This document shows, in pieces, positions 52,597-60,430 of a DNA stretch of 64,000 nt. Position 1 is the first letter of the stretch; the number at the start of each line of letters is the position of its first letter. Source of the stretch: an uncultured Allobosea sp. (lineage in GTDB: Bacteria > Pseudomonadota > Alphaproteobacteria > Rhizobiales > Beijerinckiaceae); the NCBI RefSeq assembly GCF_945957345.1, contig NZ_CAMFKW010000003.1, positions 113,484 to 177,483 on the forward strand, written 5' to 3'. Below the pieces are notes generated by a model, which did no database searches, was not told the origin of the DNA, and worked only from the letters and a program-made list of their open reading frames with translations. The translations under genes were made by a program, and so were the position numbers.

Positions 52597-53195
52597 TGAG
52601 CGCGGCGGGCGAAACCGTCCGGGCGCAGGACAGCACCGGCGGCGGCCACGCCGGCGCGGCCGATTTCACCGCCCTCGACCTTCGCGCCGCGCTCGGCATG
52701 TTCGCCACCGGCGTCACCATCGTCACGGCGGAGAGCGGCGGCGAGCGGATCGGCGCCACCGTCAGCTCGTTCAACTCCGTCTCGCTCGACCCGCCGCTGG
52801 TTCTGTTCAGTGTCGGGCGCAATGCCAAGGCCTTCGCCGCCTGGAACAGCGTCGAGCGCTTCGCGATCAACGTGCTCGACCAGTCGCAGCGCGACCTGTC
52901 CAGCCGCTTCGGCCGCGCGCAAGGCGACAAATGGCTGGGCGTCAAGACGCTGCGTGGAGAGGCGAGCGGGGCAGCACTCCTGCCCGGCGCCCTCGCCTGG
53001 TTCGAATGCGAGACGCATCGCATCCTCGACGGCGGCGATCACATCATCATTCTCGGCCGGGTGCTGACGCTGACCCGCCATGGCGGCGAGGCAGCCCAGC
53101 CTCTGGTGTTTTTCGGCGGCAGCTATCGCAATCTCGATGCGAAGACCCGTGTCGAACCCCTCCCCTCCGAACACTGGTGGGTCTACGCTTGGTAA
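52596..53195 (+). CDS. Flavin reductase, HpaC-like
   Basis: A 199-residue NAD(P)H:flavin oxidoreductase of the HpaC/DIM6 split-barrel family. After a 25-residue leader it shows LRAALGMFATGVTIVTAESG, VSSFNSVSLDPPLVLFSVGR and FAINVLDQSQRDLSSRF. It supplies reduced flavin to the HpaB-like oxygenase, whose stop overlaps its ATG by one base, and perhaps also to the NtaA-type monooxygenase at 46990. The C-terminus HWWVYAW overlaps the end of a convergent gene by 13 nt. Confidence 0.92.
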   Translation: MSAAGETVRAQDSTGGGHAGAADFTALDLRAALGMFATGVTIVTAESGGERIGATVSSFNSVSLDPPLVLFSVGRNAKAFAAWNSVERFAINVLDQSQRDLSSRFGRAQGDKWLGVKTLRGEASGAALLPGALAWFECETHRILDGGDHIIILGRVLTLTRHGGEAAQPLVFFGGSYRNLDAKTRVEPLPSEHWWVYAW

Positions 53196-54367
53196 GCTCG
53201 GCCCCGCTCGACTGATGCCAGCTCCTCGATGGTCGAGGTGCCGAGCTGGATCATGCTGTGGCGCAGCTCCGTCTGCAGCAATCTGATCAGATAGTCGCCT
53301 CCTTCCTCTCCGATCGCTGCGGCGGCATGGAGGAAAGGGCGCCCCAGAAACGTCGTGGCTGCTCCCGAAGCGAGCGCCCGGGCAATATCCAGCCCGCCGC
53401 GCAGGCCGCTGTCGAGCATGACGGCGGCCTTCCCGTCACAGGCGGCGGCGATCTCCGGCAGGCAGTCCAGACTGGGCGGCGCCGCGTCGAACGTCCTGCC
53501 GCCATGGTTGGATACGATGATGCCGTCGGCTCCGGCGCCGATCGCCTCGATGGCGTCACGGCCGTGAAGCACGCCCTTGACGACCAGTGCCCGGGGCCAG
53601 ACATCGCGGATGCGGCGGACGAAATCCCAGGTGAAGCCGCCTTCGATTTCGGCACGCGCGAAAGCGGTGAGGTCGGCGGCGGATGCGCCCTTCGGCAGAT
53701 AGCGCCGGAAAATCTCGCAGCCCGGCCTGCCGTGACGCAGCATCTCGGCCGCCCAGCTCGGCCTGCACAGGATGTCGGCGAGAATGGCCGGGCGCCGCTC
53801 GAACCCGGCCGTTGCGAGCCGGTTGCGGATGTCCTTGGGCCGACGGGCCTGGACGGGCGTATCGACCGTGAGCACCAGCACCCTGGCGCCGGCAATATCA
53901 GCCCGCCGCACCAGATCCAGCGTGACCCGGTGATCGTCGCGCGGCAGGCCGAAGAGCTGGAACCAGAACACGTCCGGCGCCAGTCGGGCGACCGTCTCGA
54001 TGTCCGCGCTGGCGGCCGCCGACAGGACATAGGGGATTTTCGCTGCTTGCGCCGCCCGGGCCAGCCGCTCTTCGAGGCGCGGCCTGACCAGCGCACCGAG
54101 CCCCATCGGCGCCACCCCGAACGGCGCCGTATAGGCCTGCCCGAACAGAACGGTCTCCAGAGAGGGTACGACACCCCCGCGCCCGTAGCGCGGCACCAGC
54201 GTGACTCGGTCGAACGCGTGCCGGTTGCGGGCCGCCGCCGCGTCGGCGCCGCTACCGCCGTCGATATAGGCGGCGACGAAGCGCGGAATGTGACGCAAGG
54301 CCGCGCGATGCAGGTCCTGCGTGGTCGGGTAGAGGGGTTCGAGAGCCTCGAACGAGCGCATGGCCAT
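53183..54367 (-). CDS. FMN-dependent alpha-hydroxyacid dehydrogenase/oxidase (third of three, set B)
   Basis: A 394-residue FMN 2-hydroxyacid dehydrogenase. Features: ALRHIPRFVAAYIDGGSGAD at the start, FGVAPMGLGALVRP, VFWFQLFGLPRDD, TVDTPVQARRPKDIRNRLA, and the active-site segment IVSNHGGRTFDAAPP with the catalytic His. The region 190-220 resembles the loop that is membrane-associated in mandelate dehydrogenase, so a respiratory-chain electron acceptor is possible. It converges on the HpaC gene with a 13-nt overlap. The nearby plus-strand TPP decarboxylase and aldehyde dehydrogenase complete a second mandelate-like set. Confidence 0.88.
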   Translation of the reverse strand: MAMRSFEALEPLYPTTQDLHRAALRHIPRFVAAYIDGGSGADAAAARNRHAFDRVTLVPRYGRGGVVPSLETVLFGQAYTAPFGVAPMGLGALVRPRLEERLARAAQAAKIPYVLSAAASADIETVARLAPDVFWFQLFGLPRDDHRVTLDLVRRADIAGARVLVLTVDTPVQARRPKDIRNRLATAGFERRPAILADILCRPSWAAEMLRHGRPGCEIFRRYLPKGASAADLTAFARAEIEGGFTWDFVRRIRDVWPRALVVKGVLHGRDAIEAIGAGADGIIVSNHGGRTFDAAPPSLDCLPEIAAACDGKAAVMLDSGLRGGLDIARALASGAATTFLGRPFLHAAAAIGEEGGDYLIRLLQTELRHSMIQLGTSTIEELASVERGRAYQA

Positions 54368-54470
54368 CCTGCGCGGAATTGCTCTGCGTGGCAGTGGCCG
54401 AGGATGCGGGGCTCCATGCGCAGACCGATTGCGCGCATGGAACCCTTCCGGCCGGGACGAGGCGGAGGCC

Positions 54471-55430
54471 TCAGTTCAACAGATCGAAGATATCCGTCTT
54501 CTGCTGCGCCGTCAGATCCTTGTCGATGAATTTTCCCTCGATCGCGCCCTTGATGGATGCCTCGAAGCCCTTGACCGGCGTGAAGCGCAACTGATCCCGG
54601 CCATAAAATTTCAGTGCCTCTTTAGCGACCGGCACCGAAATCTTGTTGAGATCGGCATACATCTTCGCGCTCTCGTCAATGTTCTTGTAGGCCCAGTCGA
54701 CGCACTCATCGAGGACCTTGAAGAATTTCCTGGCGGTGCCGGGTTTTTTCTTCAGGAAATCGGCATGAGCGATATTGACGCGCGCCGAGATATTTTTCTG
54801 AGAGGCGACGACGTCACCGGCAAACAGCACGCGAATCTCGCCGCTGGTGACGGCGTCAAGGCCCGAGGGCGGGAACGAATAGCCGACATCGACCTGCCCG
54901 GTCATGGTCATGGTGCGCGTCGCGTCGATACCGCCCGTCGATACCGCGGTGAAGTCGAGCTTGCGTTCCGCTTTGAGGCCGAACAGAACCGCCTCGGTGG
55001 CTCCGCCCGGGCGCGGATAGGCGACCTTCTTGCCGGCAATGTCGTCGATCGTCTTGATCGGGCTGTTGGTCGGAACATAGAAGAAGGTGTCGTTCTGACC
55101 CACGAATTCCGAGCCCACGATCTTGATCGGCGCCCCCTTCGCATAGGCGGCGATCACGGCGGAGGTGCCGGGCGAATAGCCGATGTCGGCTCCCCCGGCG
55201 ATAATGGCCTGCACGGTCTCGGAACCGCCGCGCGTCGGGGTGATCTGAACGTCGAGGCCGGCCTTGGCGAACTCGCCGCGCTCCTTGCAAAAGGTCGGCT
55301 GGGAGGTATCCCACAGCCCGACAAAGGAGACGGAGACCCTCACCGTCTCCGGCGATTGCGCCTGGACCGCCGTGCTGGCGGCCGTCAGCGCCGAGAAGGC
55401 AACCAGACTGGCAATGATCGGCTTGCGCAT
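54471..55430 (-). CDS. NitT/TauT-type ABC substrate-binding protein
   Basis: A 319-residue receptor with a standard signal peptide (ASLVAFSALTAASTAVQAQ). The mature domain shows GEFAKAGLDVQITPTRGGSE, IAGGADIGYSPGTSAVIAAY and DDIAGKKVAYPRPGGATEAV, typical of the NMT1/SsuA group. It probably serves the permease pair at 36150/36947 and the ATPase at 61732, since no transporter genes adjoin it. It is divergent from the set B TPP enzyme, with a 303-nt intergenic region containing two dyads, and is 103 nt downstream in the direction of the hydroxyacid dehydrogenase. Confidence 0.9.
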   Translation of the reverse strand: MRKPIIASLVAFSALTAASTAVQAQSPETVRVSVSFVGLWDTSQPTFCKERGEFAKAGLDVQITPTRGGSETVQAIIAGGADIGYSPGTSAVIAAYAKGAPIKIVGSEFVGQNDTFFYVPTNSPIKTIDDIAGKKVAYPRPGGATEAVLFGLKAERKLDFTAVSTGGIDATRTMTMTGQVDVGYSFPPSGLDAVTSGEIRVLFAGDVVASQKNISARVNIAHADFLKKKPGTARKFFKVLDECVDWAYKNIDESAKMYADLNKISVPVAKEALKFYGRDQLRFTPVKGFEASIKGAIEGKFIDKDLTAQQKTDIFDLLN

Positions 55431-55525
55431 CGCATTTCCCCTCTTCTTTCTCGAATGAATGCGTTGTTGCGACTCCAGCCACGGCGATCGAATTCCCGCC
55501 GAGACGCGAAATTAGATACAGTTTC

Positions 55526-55713
55526 AATTTAATTAGCAAGCTTAAATTTGGAGCTATTATAGCAGAGATTGGGCAGCCGCTGCGCAAGCCAACGGCGGAC
55601 CAGCACGGCCTCGCCTGTTCACCGGACTGCCTCTGACGACGGTGTCGAACGGAGCATCTTGACCGCCCGAAAAGCCTCCGATATTTATCTTTCTATTGGA
55701 TGTAAATTCATCC
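55526..55713. promoter_or_regulatory. Divergent promoter region with two inverted repeats
   Basis: Between the receptor (start 55430) and the TPP enzyme (start 55734) lie two dyads. AATTTAA (55526-55532) and TTAAATT (55542-55548) are separated by 9 nt. GGATG TAAATT CATCC spans 55698-55713 and lies 20 nt before the TPP start, close to the GAGGGG ribosome site. The AT-rich stretch near 55515-55560 probably holds the receptor promoter. Rest of the 303 nt shows no gene. Confidence 0.35.
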
Positions 55714-55733
55714 GCCTTACGAGGGGATCTGCG

Positions 55734-57530
55734 ATGACCGCGACGATGGCCAAGGGCAACCGGCCCGAAACCGCAGCACGCGCCCCGGACGAGAGTCTTC
55801 CCGTCGAGGCCCCGCTTCTGCGCGGCACGCCGGTCCAGGGCTGGGGCAGCGACCGGATCGCGGCGCTGCTGGCGCAGTTCGACCTGCCCTATGTCTGCAT
55901 CAATCCGGGTTCGAGCTTCCGGGGCCTGCACGACAGCCTGGTCAACTATCTCGGCAACACCGCGCCGAAGATGATGGTGTGCCTGCACGAGGAGCACGCC
56001 GTCGCCATCGCACATGGCTATGCCAAGGCCTGCGGCAAGCCGCTGGCCGTCGCGCTGCACGCCAATGTCGGGCTGATGCATGCAACCATGGCGATCTTCA
56101 ACGCTTGGTGCGATCGCTTGCCCATGCTGGTTCTCGGAGCGACGGGACCGGTCGATGCGGCCAAGCGCAGGCCGTTCATCGACTGGATCCACACCATGCG
56201 CGACCAGGGCGCGATGCTGCGCAGCTATGTGAAATGGGACGACCAGCCCGCTTCCGTGGAAGCCGCGGAGGAAGCTCTGCTGCGGGCGATGCAGCTCTCA
56301 CTCACGGCTCCAGCCGGGCCCGTCTATATCAATCTCGACGCCGAGGTCCAGGAATCGCCCTGCAAGCCGCGCAGCGAACCTTGCGATCTCGGGCGCTACC
56401 GGCCGATCTCCGCTCCGACACCGGACAGCGCCGGGCTCGACCAGGTCCTGGCGATGCTCGCCGCCGCCAAGCGACCCGCGATCCTGATGGGCCGCGTGAC
56501 CCGCGACACGCAAGCCTGGGCCGCCCGCGTCGCGCTGGCCGAAAAGCTCGGTGCCATGGTGGTGACGGACCTCAAGGTCGGCGCGGCCTTCCCGACGGCC
56601 CATCCTCTGCATGTCGGCCCGCCCGGCATGAACCTGACCAAGGCCGCGAAGGAGCGGCTGGCCGAAGCCGATCTGATCCTTTCGCTCGACTGGGTCGATC
56701 TCGCCGGCTTCGCCAGCGTGGTCTGGCCGGGCAAGCCCTGCCCTGCCAAGGTCATCCAGGTCTCGGTCGACCACCACGTCCATAACGGCTTCAGCTTCGA
56801 CCATATGGCGCTGCCGGCCGTGGACCTTCACATCGCGACGACGCCGGAGGCTTTCACACCGGCGCTGGTAGCGAAGCTGCCGGCCGCGAAACAGGCCTAT
56901 GTCGCCACCAAGCGGCGCCCGGCGAAGCCGGAGCCGAAGGCGGAACTGACGCTCGCCGACATCGCCTATGCGCTCGATCAGGCGAATGACGGCGGGCCGG
57001 TCTCGCTGACGCGCGTCCCGCTGGGCTGGGACGGCGCGCTGATGGATTTCGACCACCCGCTCGACCAGCTCGGCCATTCCGGCGGCGGCGGCGTCGGATC
57101 GGGGCCGGGCATGGCGGTCGGTTCGGCGCTGGCGCTGCGCGGTAGCGATCATCTGCCTGTCGGCATCCTCGGCGACGGCGACACGCTGATGGGCGTCACC
57201 GCGATCTGGAGCGCCGTGCATTACGACATTCCGCTGCTGATCGTCGTCGCCAACAACCGCTCCTATTTCAACGACGAGCAGCACCAGGAGCGCGTGGCGC
57301 GCCGCCGCGACCGGCCGGTCGAGAACAAGTGGATCGGCCAGCGCATCGCCGATCCGGAGCCGGACATCGCCGCGATGGCGCGCGCCCAGGGCGCCCATGC
57401 GACCGGACCGGTGCGCGATCGTGAAGCGCTTCTCGCCGCCATGAAGGAGGCAGTCGCGCAGGTCCGGGCCGGCAAGGTCGCCGTGGTCGACGTGCATATC
57501 GAGGCCGGCTACGCCGGGGGCGGCGGCTGA
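55734..57530 (+). CDS. Thiamine diphosphate-dependent decarboxylase, benzoylformate-decarboxylase-like (set B)
   Basis: A 598-residue TPP enzyme paralogous to 37821. It keeps the catalytic positions: Ser60 in NPGSSFRGLHDSL, Glu86 in LHEEHAV, His109 in AVALHANVG, and in the PP domain GDGDTLMGVTAIWSAVHY followed by VANNRSYF. The N-terminus is about 20 residues longer than set A. It likely converts a 2-keto acid to an aldehyde for the aldehyde dehydrogenase encoded 41 nt downstream. ATG 55734 follows GAGGGG; the longer frame from 55569 lacks homology. Close paralogues in one region suggest two chain- or ring-specific enzymes. Confidence 0.88.
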   Translation: MTATMAKGNRPETAARAPDESLPVEAPLLRGTPVQGWGSDRIAALLAQFDLPYVCINPGSSFRGLHDSLVNYLGNTAPKMMVCLHEEHAVAIAHGYAKACGKPLAVALHANVGLMHATMAIFNAWCDRLPMLVLGATGPVDAAKRRPFIDWIHTMRDQGAMLRSYVKWDDQPASVEAAEEALLRAMQLSLTAPAGPVYINLDAEVQESPCKPRSEPCDLGRYRPISAPTPDSAGLDQVLAMLAAAKRPAILMGRVTRDTQAWAARVALAEKLGAMVVTDLKVGAAFPTAHPLHVGPPGMNLTKAAKERLAEADLILSLDWVDLAGFASVVWPGKPCPAKVIQVSVDHHVHNGFSFDHMALPAVDLHIATTPEAFTPALVAKLPAAKQAYVATKRRPAKPEPKAELTLADIAYALDQANDGGPVSLTRVPLGWDGALMDFDHPLDQLGHSGGGGVGSGPGMAVGSALALRGSDHLPVGILGDGDTLMGVTAIWSAVHYDIPLLIVVANNRSYFNDEQHQERVARRRDRPVENKWIGQRIADPEPDIAAMARAQGAHATGPVRDREALLAAMKEAVAQVRAGKVAVVDVHIEAGYAGGGG

Positions 57531-57571
57531 GCGCGCAGGGCATCGCAGGCGACACTGGACGGAGCGACGAC

Positions 57572-59029
57572 ATGACCTCCTATCTCGACAAGCTTCCCCG
57601 CAGCCGCGCGCTCTATTACGGCGGCCGCTGGTCCCCGGCACAGGACGGCGGGACCGAGGAGACCTTCAATCCCGCCAATGCCGAGAGCCTCGGCCGCTAC
57701 GCGGTTGCGCAGGCGGCGGACGTCGATGCCGCCGTACGGGCGGCCTATGAGGGCTTCAAGACCTGGCGGGCGGTGAAGCCGGCCGAGCGCGCCGCGATCA
57801 TGCGCGAGGCGGCCCGGGTGATCCGCGACCATGCCGAGGAGATCGCGCTGATCGACTCCGCCGATTCGGGCGGTCCGTTCAAGCGCATGATCCGCGACTC
57901 GGAGGGCGGTGCGCAGGCCTTCGAATTCTTCGCGGGACTGGTCACTGAACTCAAAGGCTCGACCATTCCCTTCGGCGACGACACGCTGAACTACACGCTG
58001 CGCGAGCCGCTCGGCGTGGTCGTCCGCATCAACGCCTTCAACCATCCCTTCCTGTTCGCCGCCTCGCGCGCCGCCGCGCCGTTGGCTGCGGGCAACGCCC
58101 TGATCATCAAGCCGCCGGACCAGGCGCCGCTTTCGACGCTCAGGCTCGCCGAGCTGATCGGCCCCCTGTTCCCCGCTGGCGTGATCGGCGTGCTGACCGG
58201 CGGCCGCGCCTGCGGCGAGGCTTTGGTCGAGCATCCGCTGGTCGCCAAGGTCGGCCTGATCGGCTCGGTTCCGACCGGCAAAGCGATCGCGCGCGCCGCC
58301 GCCGGCACGTTGAAGAAGGTCGGGCTCGAACTCGGCGGCAAGAACGCGCTGATCGCCTATCCCGATAGCGATCCGGTCAAGGTCGCGGCCGGTGCCGTAC
58401 AGGGGATGAACTTCACCTGGTGCGGGCAATCCTGCGGCTCGACCTCGCGCATCTTCCTGCACGACTCGATCCATGACGAGGTCGTTGAGCGGATCGCGAA
58501 GGCGGTCGGCACGGTCTCCTACGGGCTGCCGACCGACGAGGCCACGCAGATGGGCTGCCTCGTCAGCCGCCAGCAGCTCGACAAGACGATGCATTACGTC
58601 GCCATTGCGAAGCAGGAAGGCGCTCGCCTCGTCGCCGGCGGGGAGGCACCGACCGATCCCGCCTTCGCCAAGGGCTTTTTCTATCCCCCGACGGTCTTCG
58701 CCGACGTCACGCCGGCCATGACGATCGCCCGCGAGGAAATCTTCGGACCGGTCATGTCGATCATCCGCTGGCATGACGAGGACGAGATGTTCGACGCGGT
58801 GAACGATTCCGAGCTCGGCCTCACCGCTTCGATCTGGACGCAGGATCTCAAGACCGCCCATCGCGCTGCGGCGCGCGTCCAGGCCGGCTACATCTGGGTC
58901 AACGGCAGCAGCACCCATTTCCCGGGGGCGCCCTTCGGCGGCTACAAGCAGTCCGGCATGGGCCGCGAGGAGTCGATCGAGGAACTGCTGGAATGCACCC
59001 AGATCAAGAACGTCAACGTAGCGTTGTGA
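57572..59029 (+). CDS. Aldehyde dehydrogenase (set B)
   Basis: A 485-residue aldehyde dehydrogenase. Motifs: RINAFNHPFLFAASRAAAPL with the N residue of the active site, SVPTGKAIARAAAGTLKKVG, Glu in LELGGKNA, and a nucleophile Cys in TWCGQSCGSTSR. It differs clearly from the set A enzyme and resembles betaine-aldehyde or 2-hydroxymuconic-semialdehyde/benzaldehyde dehydrogenases. It is transcribed with the TPP decarboxylase just upstream, so it likely oxidises that enzyme's aldehyde product. A palindromic repeat element follows at 59075. Confidence 0.9.
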   Translation: MTSYLDKLPRSRALYYGGRWSPAQDGGTEETFNPANAESLGRYAVAQAADVDAAVRAAYEGFKTWRAVKPAERAAIMREAARVIRDHAEEIALIDSADSGGPFKRMIRDSEGGAQAFEFFAGLVTELKGSTIPFGDDTLNYTLREPLGVVVRINAFNHPFLFAASRAAAPLAAGNALIIKPPDQAPLSTLRLAELIGPLFPAGVIGVLTGGRACGEALVEHPLVAKVGLIGSVPTGKAIARAAAGTLKKVGLELGGKNALIAYPDSDPVKVAAGAVQGMNFTWCGQSCGSTSRIFLHDSIHDEVVERIAKAVGTVSYGLPTDEATQMGCLVSRQQLDKTMHYVAIAKQEGARLVAGGEAPTDPAFAKGFFYPPTVFADVTPAMTIAREEIFGPVMSIIRWHDEDEMFDAVNDSELGLTASIWTQDLKTAHRAAARVQAGYIWVNGSSTHFPGAPFGGYKQSGMGREESIEELLECTQIKNVNVAL

Positions 59030-59074
59030 CGAGGGTGCCGGGATGGGACATCGCCTCACCCGGCCGGTTTCGTG

Positions 59075-59130
59075 TTTTATCGCATTTTCCTCACGCGAAC
59101 CGGTGCCCACTGCGCTCGAGAATGCTCTAG
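59075..59130 (+). repeat. Dispersed palindromic intergenic element
   Basis: About 56 bp with blocks CGCATTTTCCTCACGCGAAC, CGGTGCCCAC and AATGCTCTAG. Its reverse complement resembles 13022-13076. It separates the aldehyde dehydrogenase and the convergent MarR gene, and its last bases (CTAG, 59127-59130) contain the MarR stop codon. Its form matches an intergenic repeat frequent in Hyphomicrobiales as far as I recall. It may also act as a transcription terminator between the convergent genes. Confidence 0.55.
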
Positions 59131-59615
59131 CTCCGCAGTCGCTCCCGCGCATCGCCCTGGCTGGCCTGCGGATAGACCTCGTTGAGCGCCTCGGTCACGG
59201 ATTCGAGCAGCAGGAAGAGCTGCTCGACCTGCTGGTGGCTGAGGCCGGTCTTGGCCTGAAGGTTGACGACGCGGGCCCGCTCCAGGAGCACGGGCTCCAG
59301 GGCGCGACCGGCCTCGGTCAGGTAGACGTTGATCTTGCGCCGGTCCTGCGGATTGCGGACCCGCGTGATGAAGGCACGGCGCTCCAGCTCGTCGAGGATC
59401 GTCGTGGAAGAGGCCGTCTCGATGCCGACCGCGCGGGACAGCTCGGCCTGGGTCGGGCCGTCGTTTTCCCAAAGCTTCTCAAGATGGACGAACTGTCCGA
59501 AGGACATGTCCGCCTTGGCCAGTTCCTGCCGGAAACCGCGACTGAACGCCATATGGGCGCGGCGCAGGCGCCAGCCGATGCCGATATCGGCACGCTTGTT
59601 GCCACGGTCGTCCAT
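59127..59615 (-). CDS. MarR family transcriptional regulator
   Basis: A 162-residue MarR protein. The DNA-binding part includes KLWENDGPTQAELSRAVGIE then TASSTTILDELERRAFITRV, and the wing NPQDRRKINVYLTEAGRALE. It diverges from the Rieske gene, and the 109-nt intergenic space carries three GGCACCTT-type half-sites around a TATAAT box, the expected layout for autoregulation plus control of the Rieske/amidohydrolase operon. The ligand is probably an aromatic intermediate. The stop lies in a palindromic repeat element. Confidence 0.9.
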   Translation of the reverse strand: MDDRGNKRADIGIGWRLRRAHMAFSRGFRQELAKADMSFGQFVHLEKLWENDGPTQAELSRAVGIETASSTTILDELERRAFITRVRNPQDRRKINVYLTEAGRALEPVLLERARVVNLQAKTGLSHQQVEQLFLLLESVTEALNEVYPQASQGDARERLRS

Positions 59616-59654
59616 GAACCCTCCTTCGAAATCCGCGCAATAGCCGAAACATAA

Positions 59655-59707
59655 GGCACCTTGTCAATTGACAGAAAATCACAAGGTGCCATATTATAAT
59701 ACACCTT
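59655..59707. promoter_or_regulatory. MarR operator cluster over the divergent promoter
   Basis: GGCACCTTGT (59655-59664) and ACAAGGTGCC (59681-59690) are perfect 10-bp inverted arms. CACCTT (59702-59707) repeats the half-site and forms a second dyad with AAGGTG (59683-59688), centred on a perfect TATAAT (59695-59700). A 12-bp palindrome TGTCAATTGACA (59662-59673) lies inside the first dyad and provides TTGACA hexamers on both strands. This layout strongly suggests repression by the adjacent MarR protein. Confidence 0.65.
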
Positions 59708-59724
59708 ATTAAAATGAGGGTTTC

Positions 59725-60090
59725 ATGAGCGAGCTCTATGTGTGCAAGGTCGGCGAACTGGACGATGGCAGCGTCCGGCTGGTCGGCGAGCCCGGCCGGC
59801 AGATCGGCGTGATGCTCCACGACGGCGAGTATCTCGCCTATCGCAATCGCTGCCCGCATCAGGGCGGTCCGGCCTGCGAGGGCGTGCGCATCCCGCAGGT
59901 GCAGGACGTTCTCGCGGAGGACGGGCAGTTCCTGGGCCAGCGCTACGACGAAAACGACCTGCATATCGTCTGCCCGTGGCACGGCTACGAATTCCACATC
60001 AAGACCGGCGAGCACGTGATCAATCCGGCCATCCGGCTGCACAAGCACAAGGCAGTCGTCAGGGAGGGCGCCGTCTATGTCCAGCTCTGA
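59725..60090 (+). CDS. Rieske [2Fe-2S] domain protein (ferredoxin-like)
   Basis: A 121-residue stand-alone Rieske protein. Cluster ligands are C43 and H45 in CPHQGGPA, and C83 and H86 in CPWHGYEF. The extra segment between the two ligand pairs (about 37 residues) is longer than in most Rieske ferredoxins. It could deliver electrons to an oxygenase. No ring-hydroxylating oxygenase large subunit is encoded nearby, so its partner is unclear. It begins a tight operon with a small unknown gene (14-nt overlap), an amidohydrolase and an ABC ATPase, under a MarR operator cluster. Confidence 0.9.
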   Translation: MSELYVCKVGELDDGSVRLVGEPGRQIGVMLHDGEYLAYRNRCPHQGGPACEGVRIPQVQDVLAEDGQFLGQRYDENDLHIVCPWHGYEFHIKTGEHVINPAIRLHKHKAVVREGAVYVQL

Positions 60091-60430
60091 CGCAACCGGG
60101 CTTTCGACCGGCGAACTGGCCGCCGAACTGGCGCGGCGCTTCTCGGAAGCCGCCGACGAGGGGGCCGTCCACGCGATCGACGACGCGCATCTCGGCGCCG
60201 TCTTCGCAAGCGCGATCCGCCTGTTGGCGGCGAAAGCGCAGGAGGGCGAGGCGCCCGCCGCCTTCTCCGGCAACAACACCCTCTCGGCGACCGACGCCGT
60301 GATCGCCTGCACCGCGATCCTGGAAAGCGTCGAGCTCGCCGTCTTCGAACTTGCCGCCTGGCAGGCGGTCTCCAATATCGGCTCGCGCCAGGTCGCGAAA
60401 GCCGCCCAGGACCGGAGCGAACGCCCATGA
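60077..60430 (+). CDS. Small protein of unknown function in the Rieske operon
   Basis: A 117-residue protein, rich in Ala and Glu and predicted mostly helical, with no domain I recognise. It begins MSSSDATGLSTGELAAELAR and has a central segment FSGNNTLSATDAVIACTAIL. It overlaps the Rieske gene by 14 nt and the amidohydrolase gene by 4 nt, so it is clearly a real, translationally coupled gene. No signal peptide or membrane segment is seen. It may be an accessory subunit of the Rieske protein or the amidohydrolase. Confidence 0.75.
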   Translation: MSSSDATGLSTGELAAELARRFSEAADEGAVHAIDDAHLGAVFASAIRLLAAKAQEGEAPAAFSGNNTLSATDAVIACTAILESVELAVFELAAWQAVSNIGSRQVAKAAQDRSERP

